DNA of 64,000 nucleotides from JALYNX01 sp963724825 (lineage in GTDB: Bacteria; Actinomycetota; Acidimicrobiia; Spongiisociales; ZC4RG35). The number at the start of each line of letters is the position of its first letter. Position 1 is the first letter of the stretch. The stretch spans positions 117,773-181,772 of the forward strand of contig CAVRWT010000002.1 of assembly GCA_963724825.1 (NCBI GenBank). The letters run 5' to 3'. Both the position numbers and the translations under genes were made by a program. Positions 10,223 to 17,917 of this stretch are shown here, piece by piece. Below the pieces are notes generated by a model that searched no databases, was not told where the DNA came from, and saw only the letters and a list, made by a program, of their open reading frames with translations.

Positions 10223-10604
10223 CGACCGTTGCTCCGGCGGCCTCGAGGGTCTCCTTCGCCTTGTCGGCTACTTCCTTTTCGACGGCCTCCAGCACATTGG
10301 CGGGGGCGCCGTCGACGAGGTCCTTCGCCTCCTTCAGACCCAGGGAGGTGAGCCCGCGCACTTCCTTGATCACCTGGATCTTCTGGGCACCGGCGCTGAC
10401 GAGGACGACATCGAACTCGTCCTTCTCCTCGACAGCCGCGGCGCCTGCACCGTCGCCACCGGCCGCGGGAGCGGCCGCCATGGCCATTGGCACCGCTGCG
10501 GTGACATCGAACTTGTCCTCGAACGCGTCGAGGAATTCCTTGAGCTCGAGGACTGTCATTTCCTCGAATACGTTGATCAGCTCATCAGTGGTCATCTTGG
10601 CCAT
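10212..10604 (-). CDS. rplL: 50S ribosomal protein L7/L12
   Basis: Stalk protein that recruits translation factors. The 130 residues show an N-terminal dimerisation helix (ELINVFEEMTVLELKEFLDA), an Ala/Gly-rich hinge (AMAAAPAAGGDGAGAAA) and the C-terminal domain with VVLVSAGAQKIQVIKEVR and GLKEAKDLVDGAP. It lies 3 bases downstream of rplJ, so the two are co-translated as usual. Hairpins follow the stop. Confidence 0.98.
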   Translation of the reverse strand: MAKMTTDELINVFEEMTVLELKEFLDAFEDKFDVTAAVPMAMAAAPAAGGDGAGAAAVEEKDEFDVVLVSAGAQKIQVIKEVRGLTSLGLKEAKDLVDGAPANVLEAVEKEVADKAKETLEAAGATVELK

Positions 10605-10607
10605 TGA

Positions 10608-11213
10608 TCATTCCTCCTCGGCCGAGACGGCCGTTTCTGTCATGGGCTCGTCCGCCGGAAGGCTGGCCTCTACGACCGGCTCCACCAGGTTCTCACCCGA
10701 CGTCTTCTTATCCAGTAGCTGGTTGAACATCGTTGCTGCGTTGCGGTTGAAGGATCCGAAGAACCCTGCGGCCTTCATCAGCGGGGCCTTGGCGGCGCCT
10801 GCGATCTTCGACAACAACACGTCGCGAGGCTCGATGTCGGCGAGCTTGGAGACTTCCTCAGGGGTGAGGAGGTTCCCCGCCAGCAGGCCGGCTTTGAGCA
10901 CGAAGACCTCGTTGGTCTTCGAGAAGTCCTTGAGAGCCTTGGCGGTGGCAACCGGGTCCGTCATCGCGAATGCGAGGGCGGTCGGGCCGATCAGGTACTC
11001 GTTGAGACCTTCCACCCCGGCATCGCTTGCGGCGAGTTGGGCGAGGGTCATCTTGACGACCTTGTATTCGGCGCCACTTTCACGCAGGCTCCTTCGGAGC
11101 GCTTGGACCGCCTTGACGGACAGCCCGCGATATTCGGTCAGGAACACCGCTTCGGCGCCTTCGAGCCTCTCTTTGATGTCGGCAACAGCCTGGACCTTTT
11201 CTGGTCTTGGCAT
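10608..11213 (-). CDS. rplJ: 50S ribosomal protein L10
   Basis: Base of the L7/L12 stalk. The N-terminus PRPEKVQAVADIKERLEGAE and VFLTEYRGLSVKAVQALRRS are typical. The 201 residues include an extended acidic C-terminal tail (DEPMTETAVSAEEE) beyond the L12-binding helix. A leader hairpin precedes the gene. In most bacteria rplJ follows rplA directly; here about 1.36 kb and an opposite-strand gene separate them, so rplJL must have its own promoter. Confidence 0.97.
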   Translation of the reverse strand: MPRPEKVQAVADIKERLEGAEAVFLTEYRGLSVKAVQALRRSLRESGAEYKVVKMTLAQLAASDAGVEGLNEYLIGPTALAFAMTDPVATAKALKDFSKTNEVFVLKAGLLAGNLLTPEEVSKLADIEPRDVLLSKIAGAAKAPLMKAAGFFGSFNRNAATMFNQLLDKKTSGENLVEPVVEASLPADEPMTETAVSAEEE

Positions 11214-11239
11214 TTCGCTCCTCCGGTAGACATCAATAA

Positions 11240-11266
11240 AGCCCCTCGACCGTGGGACAAGGGGCT
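11240..11266 (-). promoter_or_regulatory. Hairpin in the rplJ leader (possible L10 leader/attenuator)
   Basis: On the minus strand, 27 bases ahead of the rplJ start, agcccct... and ...aggggct pair across a short loop and are followed by TTTATTG. The shape is that of a weak intrinsic terminator or of the rplJ-proximal stem of an L10-binding leader. About 160 more bases of gene-free leader lie upstream before the hydrolase start. L10(L12)4 autoregulation through this leader is known in other bacteria. Here only the stem is seen. Confidence 0.45.
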
Positions 11267-11425
11267 CTGGGAAGAGCGACCTGCGTTGGCGGCTGATTGC
11301 CTTTCAGTCCCGAGGGACACCGACGGTCTTGGGCCGAGGATTATTGGAGTTGCAGGTCGGGATTGTACCGGTGTGCCCGGTGTGGGCAATTCGGCGGGCT
11401 CTGCGCGCCCGCTAGGTTCAGGCAG

Positions 11426-12241
11426 ATGCCCGACACACCGACCGGCTTCGCAGCTTCCGGGGGAGCGCAACTCCACTACCAAACAGCCGGGGAGGGTGAC
11501 ACCGTCTTTTTCATTCATGCCGGTGTGGCCGACAGCCGGATGTGGGAGCACCAGTTCACCGACCTCGCCTCCAACCACCACCTCGTTGCCTATGACACGC
11601 GTGGGTTCGGACAGAGTGTGTTCTTCGACGAGCCCTTCTCCGACCACACCGACGCCCTCGCCGTGATGGATCACCTCGAGATTGGATCAGCGGTCGTCGT
11701 CGCTTGCTCGATGGGTTGTCAGACCGCAATCAATCTGGCGCTGACCGCTCCCGAGCGGGTGCGGGCTCTGGTTCTGATCGGAGGCTGGCCGCCTGGCTTC
11801 GAGGCCTCGGAGGAATACGAGCCGCCACAATGGCCGGAACTGGTCAAGGCGTTTCGAGCGGGGGACATGGAGACCACAGCCGATCTCGGAGCCGAGATCT
11901 GGGTGGTGGGGCACGGCCGATCGAAGGCAGACGTCGATCCAGACGTTTTCCGACTGGTTTCGGAGATGTCGCTGATCGCCCTGCCCCAGGAGAAGGCTCG
12001 TGAGGAACGGGTGGTCGCTCTCGACCCGCCGGCCAAAGACCGACTGAGCGAGATAACGGTTCCCACCCTGGTGATGATCGGTGAGTACGACCTCCCCGAC
12101 CTTCAGGAGGGAGCGGTGCACATGGCCGGGCTCTTCAGCCAACAGCCGGCGGAGGTGATTCCCGGCGCTGCCCATCTGCCGAGCCTGGAGCAGCCTGAGC
12201 GATTCAACCAACTGCTTCGGGACTTTCTGGCGACCCTCTGA
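11426..12241 (+). CDS. Alpha/beta hydrolase
   Basis: A 271-residue alpha/beta-hydrolase-fold protein, substrate unknown. The fold is shown by VFFIHAGVADSRMWEHQF (oxyanion strand-turn), VAYDTRGFGQS, the nucleophile elbow VACSMGCQTA (Ala replaces the usual first Gly), the acid region MIGEYDLPD and the catalytic His in IPGAAHLPSLEQPE. There is no signal peptide. The ATG at 11426 fits the start of the fold; upstream codons in frame look non-coding. It sits on the plus strand between rplA and rplJ, which are on the minus strand, and so splits an otherwise conserved ribosomal operon. A structured RNA candidate begins 67 bases after its stop. Confidence 0.85.
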   Translation: MPDTPTGFAASGGAQLHYQTAGEGDTVFFIHAGVADSRMWEHQFTDLASNHHLVAYDTRGFGQSVFFDEPFSDHTDALAVMDHLEIGSAVVVACSMGCQTAINLALTAPERVRALVLIGGWPPGFEASEEYEPPQWPELVKAFRAGDMETTADLGAEIWVVGHGRSKADVDPDVFRLVSEMSLIALPQEKAREERVVALDPPAKDRLSEITVPTLVMIGEYDLPDLQEGAVHMAGLFSQQPAEVIPGAAHLPSLEQPERFNQLLRDFLATL

Positions 12242-12307
12242 CGCCTGACTTCCAGAATCTCCCTGGACAGGCCAGAAACGGCGCGCGACACTAGGTCTAT
12301 TGAGAAC

Positions 12308-12545
12308 AGGGGGTCTCCGTGTGAGCCCGGGCGGGTTCCCTGACCGCCCCCGCCCGCTCTTCGGAACCAAATAGTGAGGGCCGCGAGGCCGACAAACGGG
12401 ATCAGCCCCTACCCTGGCCCCGAGACGAAGGTCGGCCCGTGCGGACGGTGGACCTGGCAGCCGAAAGCCCTTACAGCCCACGGTGAACCGGAGCACGGAG
12501 ATCCCCCTACTTCAGCAGAAAGCCCCCTCGAAGAGGGGGCTTTCT
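12308..12545 (+). ncRNA. Candidate structured RNA of unknown family, ending in an intrinsic terminator
   Basis: The 330-base gap between the hydrolase and rplA is not empty. agggggtctccgtg (12308-12321) pairs with cacggagatccccct (12494-12508), giving 14 base pairs with one bulged U that close a ~200-base domain. Inside lie a GC-rich hairpin (12323-12359, with gggcggg pairing to cccgccc), a GNRA-capped hairpin ggcc-GCGA-ggcc (12379-12390) and aggtc/gacct (12429-12455). A strong terminator starts eight bases after the closing stem. I see no protein frame and no RNase P, tmRNA or SRP signature. A 3' UTR of the hydrolase mRNA is the main alternative to an independent RNA. Confidence 0.5.
12517..12545. 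terminator. Bidirectional intrinsic terminator
   Basis: Perfect 13-base arms (agaaagccccctc / gagggggctttct) around a three-base loop. It lies 26 bases beyond the rplA stop on the minus strand, and directly after the structured RNA candidate on the plus strand. It can serve both. Confidence 0.88.
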
Positions 12546-12571
12546 CACATTGTCCATTCAGTTGCCAGAGA

Positions 12572-13285
12572 TCAGCCGGCGGTCTTGGCCACGTCGTCGA
12601 GGCTGCCGAGGTCAACCTTCACCCCGGGGCCCATGGTCGAGGAGAGGGAGAGGGCCTTGAGGTAGCGCCCCTTGGATGACGCCGGCTTGGCCCGGACCAA
12701 CTCTCCGGAGACAGCCGCCAGATTGGACAACAACTGGTCGACATCGAAGGAAACCTTGCCCAGGGGAATCTGGACATTTCCGTAGCGGTCGTTGCGGTAC
12801 TCGATGCGACCGGCCTTGAACTCGGAGACGGCTTTGCCCACGTCCTGAGTCACGGTGCCGGCCTTGGGATTCGGCATCAGACCTCGGGGGCCGAGGATGC
12901 GACCGAGCTTGCCGACTTCTGCCATCAGATCGGGTGTGGCGATGGCAATGTCGAAGTCGAGCTCACGTCCCGCGGCGAGCTGCTCGACCAACTCTTTGCC
13001 CCCGACCACGTCGGCGCCAGCCTCGGTCGCTTCCTTTTCCTTGTCCGCCGGGACGAAGGCGGCAACACGGACGGTCTTCCCGGTTCCGTGAGGCAGGGAA
13101 ACCGTTCCCCGAACCAGCTGGTCTGCCTTCTTGGGATCGATTCCGAGCTGGAACGCCGCCTCGACGGTCTCGTCGAACTTGGCAGGCGCCAGGCTCTTGA
13201 CGAGCTCGAGCGCCTCGTTTGGCTCGTAGGGGGTTTGCTTGTCGTACCGGGCAGCAGCCTCTAGGTACTTCTTGCCGTGTGCCAT
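12572..13285 (-). CDS. rplA: 50S ribosomal protein L1
   Basis: L1 stalk protein and usual autorepressor of the rplKA operon. The 237 residues include the N-terminal KKYLEAAARYDKQTPYEPNE, the central GRILGPRGLMPNPKAGTVT signature and FKAGRIEYRNDRYGN. It follows rplK by about 80 bases and ends at the bidirectional terminator, so rplJ is not in the same contiguous operon. Confidence 0.98.
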   Translation of the reverse strand: MAHGKKYLEAAARYDKQTPYEPNEALELVKSLAPAKFDETVEAAFQLGIDPKKADQLVRGTVSLPHGTGKTVRVAAFVPADKEKEATEAGADVVGGKELVEQLAAGRELDFDIAIATPDLMAEVGKLGRILGPRGLMPNPKAGTVTQDVGKAVSEFKAGRIEYRNDRYGNVQIPLGKVSFDVDQLLSNLAAVSGELVRAKPASSKGRYLKALSLSSTMGPGVKVDLGSLDDVAKTAG

Positions 13286-13366
13286 TGTCTCTCCTTGTGG
13301 TTCAGGCGGCCTTGCGGCCTCCCACGGGCAGCGGCTGACGCCGCTGCGGTTCTTCTGCCGTCGGTT

Positions 13367-13795
13367 TCAGCCTTCGACGGTGATTCCCATCGAGCGGGCG
13401 GTGCCCTCGATGATCTTCATCGCCCCGTCCAGGTCGTTGGCGTTGAGATCGACCATCTTGATCTCGGCGATGTCTTTGACCTGCGACCTGCTGACCGAGC
13501 CCACCTTGATCTTGTTGGGCTCGCCGGAGCCCTTCTCGACCTTGGCCGCCTGACGGAGCAGGGCGGCCGCCGGCGGGGTCTTCATCACGAAGTCGAACGA
13601 GCGGTCCTCATAGATCGAGACCTCGACCGGGATGATCTGCCCGCGTTGGCTGGCGGTGGCGTCGTTGTATGCCTTGACGAAGTCCATCAGGTTGACCCCG
13701 TGCGGCCCCAGGGCGGTGCCCACGGGCGGTGCAGGCGTGGCCTGGCCGGCCGGCAGCTGCAATTTGAGCGTTGTTACGAGTCTTCTTCTACCCAT
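13367..13795 (-). CDS. rplK: 50S ribosomal protein L11
   Basis: GTPase-centre protein. The 142 residues carry KLQLPAGQATPAPPVGTALGP and VNLMDFVKAYNDAT, and end with the C-terminal rRNA-binding helix region (LDGAMKIIEGTARSMGITVEG). The N-terminus MGRRRLVTTL is more basic than in most L11 proteins. It is separated from nusG by a 43-base spacer containing short repeats. Confidence 0.97.
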   Translation of the reverse strand: MGRRRLVTTLKLQLPAGQATPAPPVGTALGPHGVNLMDFVKAYNDATASQRGQIIPVEVSIYEDRSFDFVMKTPPAAALLRQAAKVEKGSGEPNKIKVGSVSRSQVKDIAEIKMVDLNANDLDGAMKIIEGTARSMGITVEG

Positions 13796-13808
13796 TGTGT
13801 GTCCTGTT

Positions 13809-13842
13809 GCTTGAGGCCTAAGGCTTGAGGCTTAGGGCTTAG
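13809..13842. repeat. Short direct repeats between rplK and nusG
   Basis: gcttgaggc occurs at 13809 and 13823, interleaved with ctaaggc and ttagggc variants, and runs into the nusG stop codon. This gives a small tandem patch made only of g, c, t and a in a seven-base rhythm. Its function is unknown; it could be slipped-strand duplication. Confidence 0.4.
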
Positions 13843-14471
13843 TTCTTCTGAATGTCCTCGAAACCGAGCTCGACGGGAGTGTCCCGGCCGAAGATGTTGA
13901 CCAGCACCACGATCTTCTGCTGATCGACGTTGATGTCTTCGATGACGCCGTTGAAGTCGGCGAAGGGGCCGGTGACCACTCGCACCTGCTCGCCAACCTC
14001 CCAGTCGGGCTTGAAGCGAGGCTTGGTCTTCTCTTCCTCTTCCTGGACGCCGAGGAAGCGCTCGACCTCGCGTCGGGAGAGGGGGGTGGGCTTCTGGGCG
14101 TTGCCTGCGACGAATCCGGTCACGCCTGGCGTGTTGCGCACCGCGTACCAGGAGTCGTCGTCGAGGCTCATCCTCACCAGGATGTAGCCGGGGAACACCT
14201 TCTTGGGGACGGTGACTTTCTTGCCGCCCTTGAACTCGACCACGTCCTCCATCGGGATGTGGACTTCGAAGATGCGGTCGCCCATGTGCATCGACTGGAT
14301 GCGGGTCTCGAGATTGGCCTTGACCTTGTTCTCGTACCCCGAATAGGAGTGGATGACGTACCAGTCACCCTCGAGGTCGTAGGGACTGATCGGCTTGACC
14401 GGCTCGACGATTTCGATCGTTTCGTCGGACTCGACCTCGATCACTTCCACGGTTTCTACAGCGTCGGTCAT
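13839..14471 (-). CDS. nusG: Transcription termination/antitermination protein NusG
   Basis: Couples RNA polymerase to Rho and to the ribosome. After an acidic N-terminal extension (about 35 residues, rich in Glu/Val), the NGN domain starts at WYVIHSYSGYENKVKANLE and continues through VFPGYILVRM. The C-terminal KOW domain is VGEQVRVVTGPFADFNGVIE. The ATG at 14471 overlaps the secE stop (ATGA), supporting this start over the ATG three codons upstream. Confidence 0.97.
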   Translation of the reverse strand: MTDAVETVEVIEVESDETIEIVEPVKPISPYDLEGDWYVIHSYSGYENKVKANLETRIQSMHMGDRIFEVHIPMEDVVEFKGGKKVTVPKKVFPGYILVRMSLDDDSWYAVRNTPGVTGFVAGNAQKPTPLSRREVERFLGVQEEEEKTKPRFKPDWEVGEQVRVVTGPFADFNGVIEDINVDQQKIVVLVNIFGRDTPVELGFEDIQKN

Positions 14472-14791
14472 TGGGCCCACTCGAAGATCTTGAAGACGAA
14501 TTCCTTCATGACGATGTCGATTCCGAAGATGACCCCGCTGAGGAGCACACAGGTGACGATGGTGACTGTGGTGAAGGCGATCATTTGCTCCCGTGTCGGC
14601 CAGGTCACCTTCCGCATCTCCTGACGCACCTCGTGGAGGTAGCCGCCGAGACGATGGATGAAGGACTTGCGTTCAGTCTGCGGCTTCGATTGGAGCGCGG
14701 CGGCACGACGCGAGGTCTTGTCCTTGCCTGAGTCCGTCTTCTTCTGGAGTCGCTCTTCACGCTCCTGAATTCGGCGCATCTCTCGGTTCAT
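14468..14791 (-). CDS. secE: Preprotein translocase subunit SecE
   Basis: Small essential subunit of the SecYEG channel. After a long charged cytoplasmic N-terminus it has the amphipathic helix YLHEVRQEMRKVTWPTREQM and a single membrane segment (FTTVTIVTCVLLSGVIFGID). The ATG at 14791 is preceded by aggaag at good spacing. It follows tRNA-Trp by 32 bases and overlaps nusG. The tRNA-Trp-secE-nusG order is typical of actinobacteria. Confidence 0.96.
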   Translation of the reverse strand: MNREMRRIQEREERLQKKTDSGKDKTSRRAAALQSKPQTERKSFIHRLGGYLHEVRQEMRKVTWPTREQMIAFTTVTIVTCVLLSGVIFGIDIVMKEFVFKIFEWAQ

Positions 14792-14823
14792 CAAATCTTC
14801 CTAAGCCTCAGTTGAGTCAAGTC

Positions 14824-14900
14824 TGGCAGGGGCGGAGGGACTCGAACCCCCAACCTCCGGTTTTGGAGACCGGCGCTCTACCAATTCGAGCTACACCCCT
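14824..14900 (-). tRNA. trnW: tRNA-Trp (anticodon CCA)
   Basis: A cloverleaf is readable on the minus strand. Acceptor AGGGGTG pairs with CGCCCCT, the D arm has AGCTC..GAGC, and the anticodon loop reads CTCCAAA with CCA. The T arm has GGTTCGAGTCC, the discriminator is G, and the 3' CCA is encoded (14824-14826). It lies directly upstream of secE. Confidence 0.96.
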
Positions 14901-14922
14901 AGGGGGTTCGCGGGAAGCGCAA

Positions 14923-14951
14923 AGTATACGGGCATCCCCCCCGTGTGGAAA
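14923..14951 (-). promoter_or_regulatory. Sigma-70-type promoter for tRNA-Trp-secE-nusG
   Basis: On the minus strand, TTTCCA (14951-14946) and TATACT (14928-14923) are separated by 17 bases, with the expected start about 15 bases ahead of the tRNA 5' end. The -10 box is near consensus and the -35 box matches four of six. Confidence 0.55.
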
Positions 14952-15252
14952 CTCGGTCGTGGGAAGAGAGATAGAGGTAGCGAAACCGGACTATCCGTCG
15001 CGGGCTCGAGCTATCCCAAAAATGGATCCCTTTGTGTGAGCCATCCGTAAACTCAAAATGTCGGTTCGGATGCGTCCCGACGACCAGCGAGAGGCAAATG
15101 GCACGTTCGAACGTCGCCTCGGAAGGTCTGCGCTCTTCGACGGATACGAGGGAGAGCCTGATCGCAGGTGGAATGCTGGAACGCCAAGCCGGAATCTGGG
15201 TAGGCAATGGGCTAGCGAACTACCACTGATGGTTGCCGGGGGCAGTCTTCCC
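14952..15252. other. Gap without a recognisable gene
   Basis: Beyond the tRNA-Trp promoter I see nothing supportable. Short frames on both strands are arginine/serine-rich and lack protein character. The stretch probably holds the upstream region of the small gene at 15253. Confidence 0.5.
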
Positions 15253-15528
15253 ATGGAACATCTCACCCAGATTCAGGTCCTCGTCGAGGAGGGGAGACCT
15301 GAGGACATCTCGGAGGTCGTGGCGGGCGATTCGAACGTCGCCGACCTTCCCAAGACTGTCGAGGAGCTCTACAGAGTGCTTCTCGATCGGCGACCGGATG
15401 TGACGAGTTACGACCTGGTTCTGGCGGTTCCTCGGGTCGTCGTGTTCTCGGACGAGACCATCCTCTACATCGAAGTCGACCCAAACCATCAGCCAGCTCC
15501 ATTGACAGGCACCACAGCCGCTGACTGA
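15253..15528 (+). CDS. Small hypothetical protein
   Basis: The ATG at 15253 opens a 91-residue acidic protein beginning MEHLTQIQVLVEEGRPEDIS and ending in a Pro/Thr-rich tail. The core alternates charged and aliphatic residues (KTVEELYRVLLDRRPDVTSY, VLAVPRVVVFSDETILYIEV), suggesting an alpha/beta fold. I recognise no family. It lies at the edge of the accessory region that separates tRNA-Trp-secE from hadAB. The longer frame upstream of this ATG looks non-coding. Confidence 0.45.
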   Translation: MEHLTQIQVLVEEGRPEDISEVVAGDSNVADLPKTVEELYRVLLDRRPDVTSYDLVLAVPRVVVFSDETILYIEVDPNHQPAPLTGTTAAD

Positions 15529-15726
15529 CCCCGCTCGGAGGAGGCAGGGCCTCTTCGGTCGGCGGCTGCCGGTCGCCTCCGAAACTCCAGTCGCGGGCGT
15601 CCAGTCAGAAGAGTCACGGTCGGGGTAGTCGCGTCCATCGATGTGGCGTAAGTTCTGATTGGGATAGGCACTCCTAACGGCCTGCGGCCTCGAGTTTGCT
15701 TCTCCTGTGGTCTTCGTGCAGGAGTG

Positions 15727-16503
15727 ATGATGATCGATGATCGCAACGCCCCGAGTCACCTGTTGTCGCTCCGATCGAGTCGAGCCACCCTGTTGATTGC
15801 GGGTGTGATCGCTGTCCTGGTCGGCGCCGGTTGCGGCGCTTCCGATGACACCACTGCAACGCCACCACCGACGCAACCAACCACCACCACGATCACGGTG
15901 AGCACCACACACAGTTCGCCGGTCACCACGATCCAACTGACAACGACCACAACTCCGACGACCACGACAACGACCAACGCTGCTGATCATCGGTTCGTTG
16001 TCGGTGAACTGAGTCCTTCATGTCCGTATACGGAGCCCGAGCCTGTAGGGCCAGAATCATGTGTCGACAGCCTCTATCGTGCCGAAGCTTTGGCGGGGAG
16101 CGAAGGCGCTGCAGGATCCGGGTGTGCTCCTGGTACGAGCTCGCTGCCCGACGGCATGTGGCTCGGGTTCGTCACCGCCAGAACCGCCGCTGCAATCGAG
16201 TTCGATCTGGCATGTATCTACTTCTGGGCCCCCGGATACGTCGAGGAGGACAGCAGCGAGGACTTCCACAACAACGACCTCACACTGCGGACGATCGCCG
16301 TTGACCCGTCAGTACCGGTCCATGTGATTGCACCGGTCGAGCTCGGTTTCGTCACCATGCCTTTCTCCGTCTGGCCCGAAGACCCGGACCTTTACCCGAT
16401 GTGCCCGAGCGATCATTGCGTGGTTTGGCTCTTCATCAACGGCGGCGAGGTGACCGAGATTCTGGAGCAACTCATCCTCAACGCTGTTAGACCGCCCCCC
16501 TGA
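15727..16503 (+). CDS. Putative lipoprotein with Thr-rich linker
   Basis: Secreted, probably membrane-anchored protein of unknown function. A positively charged N-terminus and a hydrophobic stretch (TLLIAGVIAVLVGAGC) end at a plausible lipidation Cys. About 55 residues rich in Thr/Pro follow, a typical exported linker. The ~175-residue globular part has six or more Cys (SCPYTEPEPVGPESC, GSGCAPG, LACIYFW, YPMCPSDHC), suggesting disulphides. The start is among three adjacent candidates (GTG 15724, ATG 15727, ATG 15730) behind caggag. No family recognised. Confidence 0.7.
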   Translation: MMIDDRNAPSHLLSLRSSRATLLIAGVIAVLVGAGCGASDDTTATPPPTQPTTTTITVSTTHSSPVTTIQLTTTTTPTTTTTTNAADHRFVVGELSPSCPYTEPEPVGPESCVDSLYRAEALAGSEGAAGSGCAPGTSSLPDGMWLGFVTARTAAAIEFDLACIYFWAPGYVEEDSSEDFHNNDLTLRTIAVDPSVPVHVIAPVELGFVTMPFSVWPEDPDLYPMCPSDHCVVWLFINGGEVTEILEQLILNAVRPPP

Positions 16504-16594
16504 TCGCACAGTGCTGGCTAGGTTTTGATTGACGGAGGACCCAGGGTTGGCAGTGGACTAGGCGCTACTCGGGTACGACGAATCGGAGGACTCC

Positions 16595-17155
16595 ATGGCC
16601 GACCTCATCTACATCATCAACTCATCACTCGACGGCTACATCGCCGACGAGAACGGCAACTTCGACTGGACAGAGCCATCCGAGGAGGTGCACGCCTTCT
16701 TCAACGACTTCCAGCGATCGGTCGGCACCGTGCTCTACGGCCGTCGCATGTACGAGACGATGAGGGTGTGGGAAACGTTTTCCCTCGATGACCTGCCCGA
16801 GGTACAACGCGAGTTCGCCGAGGCATGGCGGGCAACCGACAAGGTCGTCTACTCATCCACATTGGACGCCGTGTCGGAGCCGCGGACCCGACTGGAGCGG
16901 ACTTTCGATACCAAAGTGGTGCAGACCATGAAAGAGGACGCCGACCGCGACCTGGGCATCGGTGGCCCTGGCCTGGCAGCCGAGGCCATGCGAGCAGGTC
17001 TGGTCGACCGGTATCAGCTGCTCCTGGTCCCGACCATCGTCGGTGGCGGCACCCCTGCACTCCCCGAAGGGGTCAGGGTCGACCTCGCTCTCAACACGAC
17101 ACGTCGTTTCGACGACGGTTCCGTCCTGCTCGACTACCGCCTGCGAAGAACCTGA
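16595..17155 (+). CDS. Dihydrofolate reductase family protein (RibD C-terminal type)
   Basis: A 186-residue NADPH-dependent reductase fold of the YyaP/RibD-C group, whose substrates are mostly unknown. Visible are IYIINSSLDGYIADENGNFD at the N-terminus, GTVLYGRRMYETM, DLGIGGPGLAAEAMRAGLVD (nucleotide-binding turn) and LLLVPTIVGGGTPALPEG. It is a single gene with its own upstream gap. It is not a true FolA, which has a different active-site pattern. Confidence 0.85.
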   Translation: MADLIYIINSSLDGYIADENGNFDWTEPSEEVHAFFNDFQRSVGTVLYGRRMYETMRVWETFSLDDLPEVQREFAEAWRATDKVVYSSTLDAVSEPRTRLERTFDTKVVQTMKEDADRDLGIGGPGLAAEAMRAGLVDRYQLLLVPTIVGGGTPALPEGVRVDLALNTTRRFDDGSVLLDYRLRRT

Positions 17156-17223
17156 TGACCCCTGGAAACACGAGGACCGCTTGATCGTCGGCCTGGGCCT
17201 CGATCGCTCGGAGGTCGCCTCAA

Positions 17224-17868
17224 CTAACGGAGCGGAAGCTCCGGCAGAAGCTCTCCGAGCAGGCCGCGTACCCGACTCTCGATTTCATCTCGGATTGGCC
17301 TGACCTCGTCGACGGTCTTGCCTGAGGGGTCGTCGAGCTCCCAGTCGACATATCTCTTCCCCGGGTAGAGCGGACATGCGTCGCCGCATCCCATGGTGAC
17401 GATCACGTCTGCGGCGCGGACGATCTCGTCCGCCCACGGTTGGGGAATCTCCCCACTGATGTTGATGCCGACCTCGGCCATCGCCTCCACTGCCGCCTGG
17501 TTGACCTGTTCGGCCGGCTCGCTCCCACCGGAGAAGACGTCGAGCTGGCTCCCGCCAAGCTTCTTCGCCCATCCCGCGGCCATCTGGGACCTCCCGGCGT
17601 TGTGGACGCAGAGAAAGAGGATGCTCGGATTGAGAGTCGTCGAGTCAGATTCGAGCCTGACCAACGCACGGAGACGGTCGCGAGCGAACCGCTCTGCGAG
17701 CAGTGGGATCCATGAGCTCGTAGTGGCTCCTCGCACCAGAGAATCGAGCGAGTCGTTCATCAAGCGCTCGATGGTCTCGGTATTGAGAGAACCGGCGAAC
17801 TGCCTTTGGAGCCGCACCGCGGCCTGGCGGATTTGGAGCTGCTCGGCGGTGGTCAGGGTGATGGACAT
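17224..17868 (-). CDS. arsC: Arsenate reductase, LMW-phosphatase type, with N-terminal helical domain
   Basis: Likely reduces arsenate to arsenite. The C-terminal half is the low-molecular-weight phosphatase fold with the CX5R(S/T) loop CVHNAGRSQMAAGWA and later VTMGCGDACPLYPGKRYVDW, whose extra cysteines and Asp fit ArsC. The first ~75 residues form a helical domain (LQIRQAAVRLQRQFAGSLNT) found in actinobacterial three-helix-bundle ArsC proteins. It lies 49 bases downstream of an ArsR-phosphatase fusion on the same strand. No arsenite efflux gene (acr3 or arsB) is present in the window. Confidence 0.85.
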   Translation of the reverse strand: MSITLTTAEQLQIRQAAVRLQRQFAGSLNTETIERLMNDSLDSLVRGATTSSWIPLLAERFARDRLRALVRLESDSTTLNPSILFLCVHNAGRSQMAAGWAKKLGGSQLDVFSGGSEPAEQVNQAAVEAMAEVGINISGEIPQPWADEIVRAADVIVTMGCGDACPLYPGKRYVDWELDDPSGKTVDEVRPIRDEIESRVRGLLGELLPELPLR

Positions 17869-17917
17869 CAGGCTCCTTTCGGGCGGGGCCGATGAGCCAG
17901 CGGCACGATTTGACGTC

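Noticed and set aside
12264..12300. A promoter (tggaca ... taggtct) for the structured RNA
   Set aside because: Spacing is 22 bases to the best -10-like element; the alternative at 17 bases (gacact) is weak, so I do not list it as a feature.
12300..12545. RNase P RNA, tmRNA or SRP RNA at the rplA-side gap
   Set aside because: No P4 consensus, no Ala-tRNA-like ends or tag frame, and no SRP GGAA/AGCAGG apical signature; it is also too short for RNase P or tmRNA.
14991..15266. 91-codon open frame on the minus strand upstream of tRNA-Trp
   Set aside because: It is Ser/Arg-rich with no coherent fold and overlaps a more protein-like plus-strand frame at 15253.
15850..15985. ACC/ACG-rich tract as a microsatellite or CRISPR-like repeat
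   Set aside because: It simply encodes the Thr/Pro linker of a lipoprotein; there are no spacers or regular units. No CRISPR array was seen anywhere in the window.
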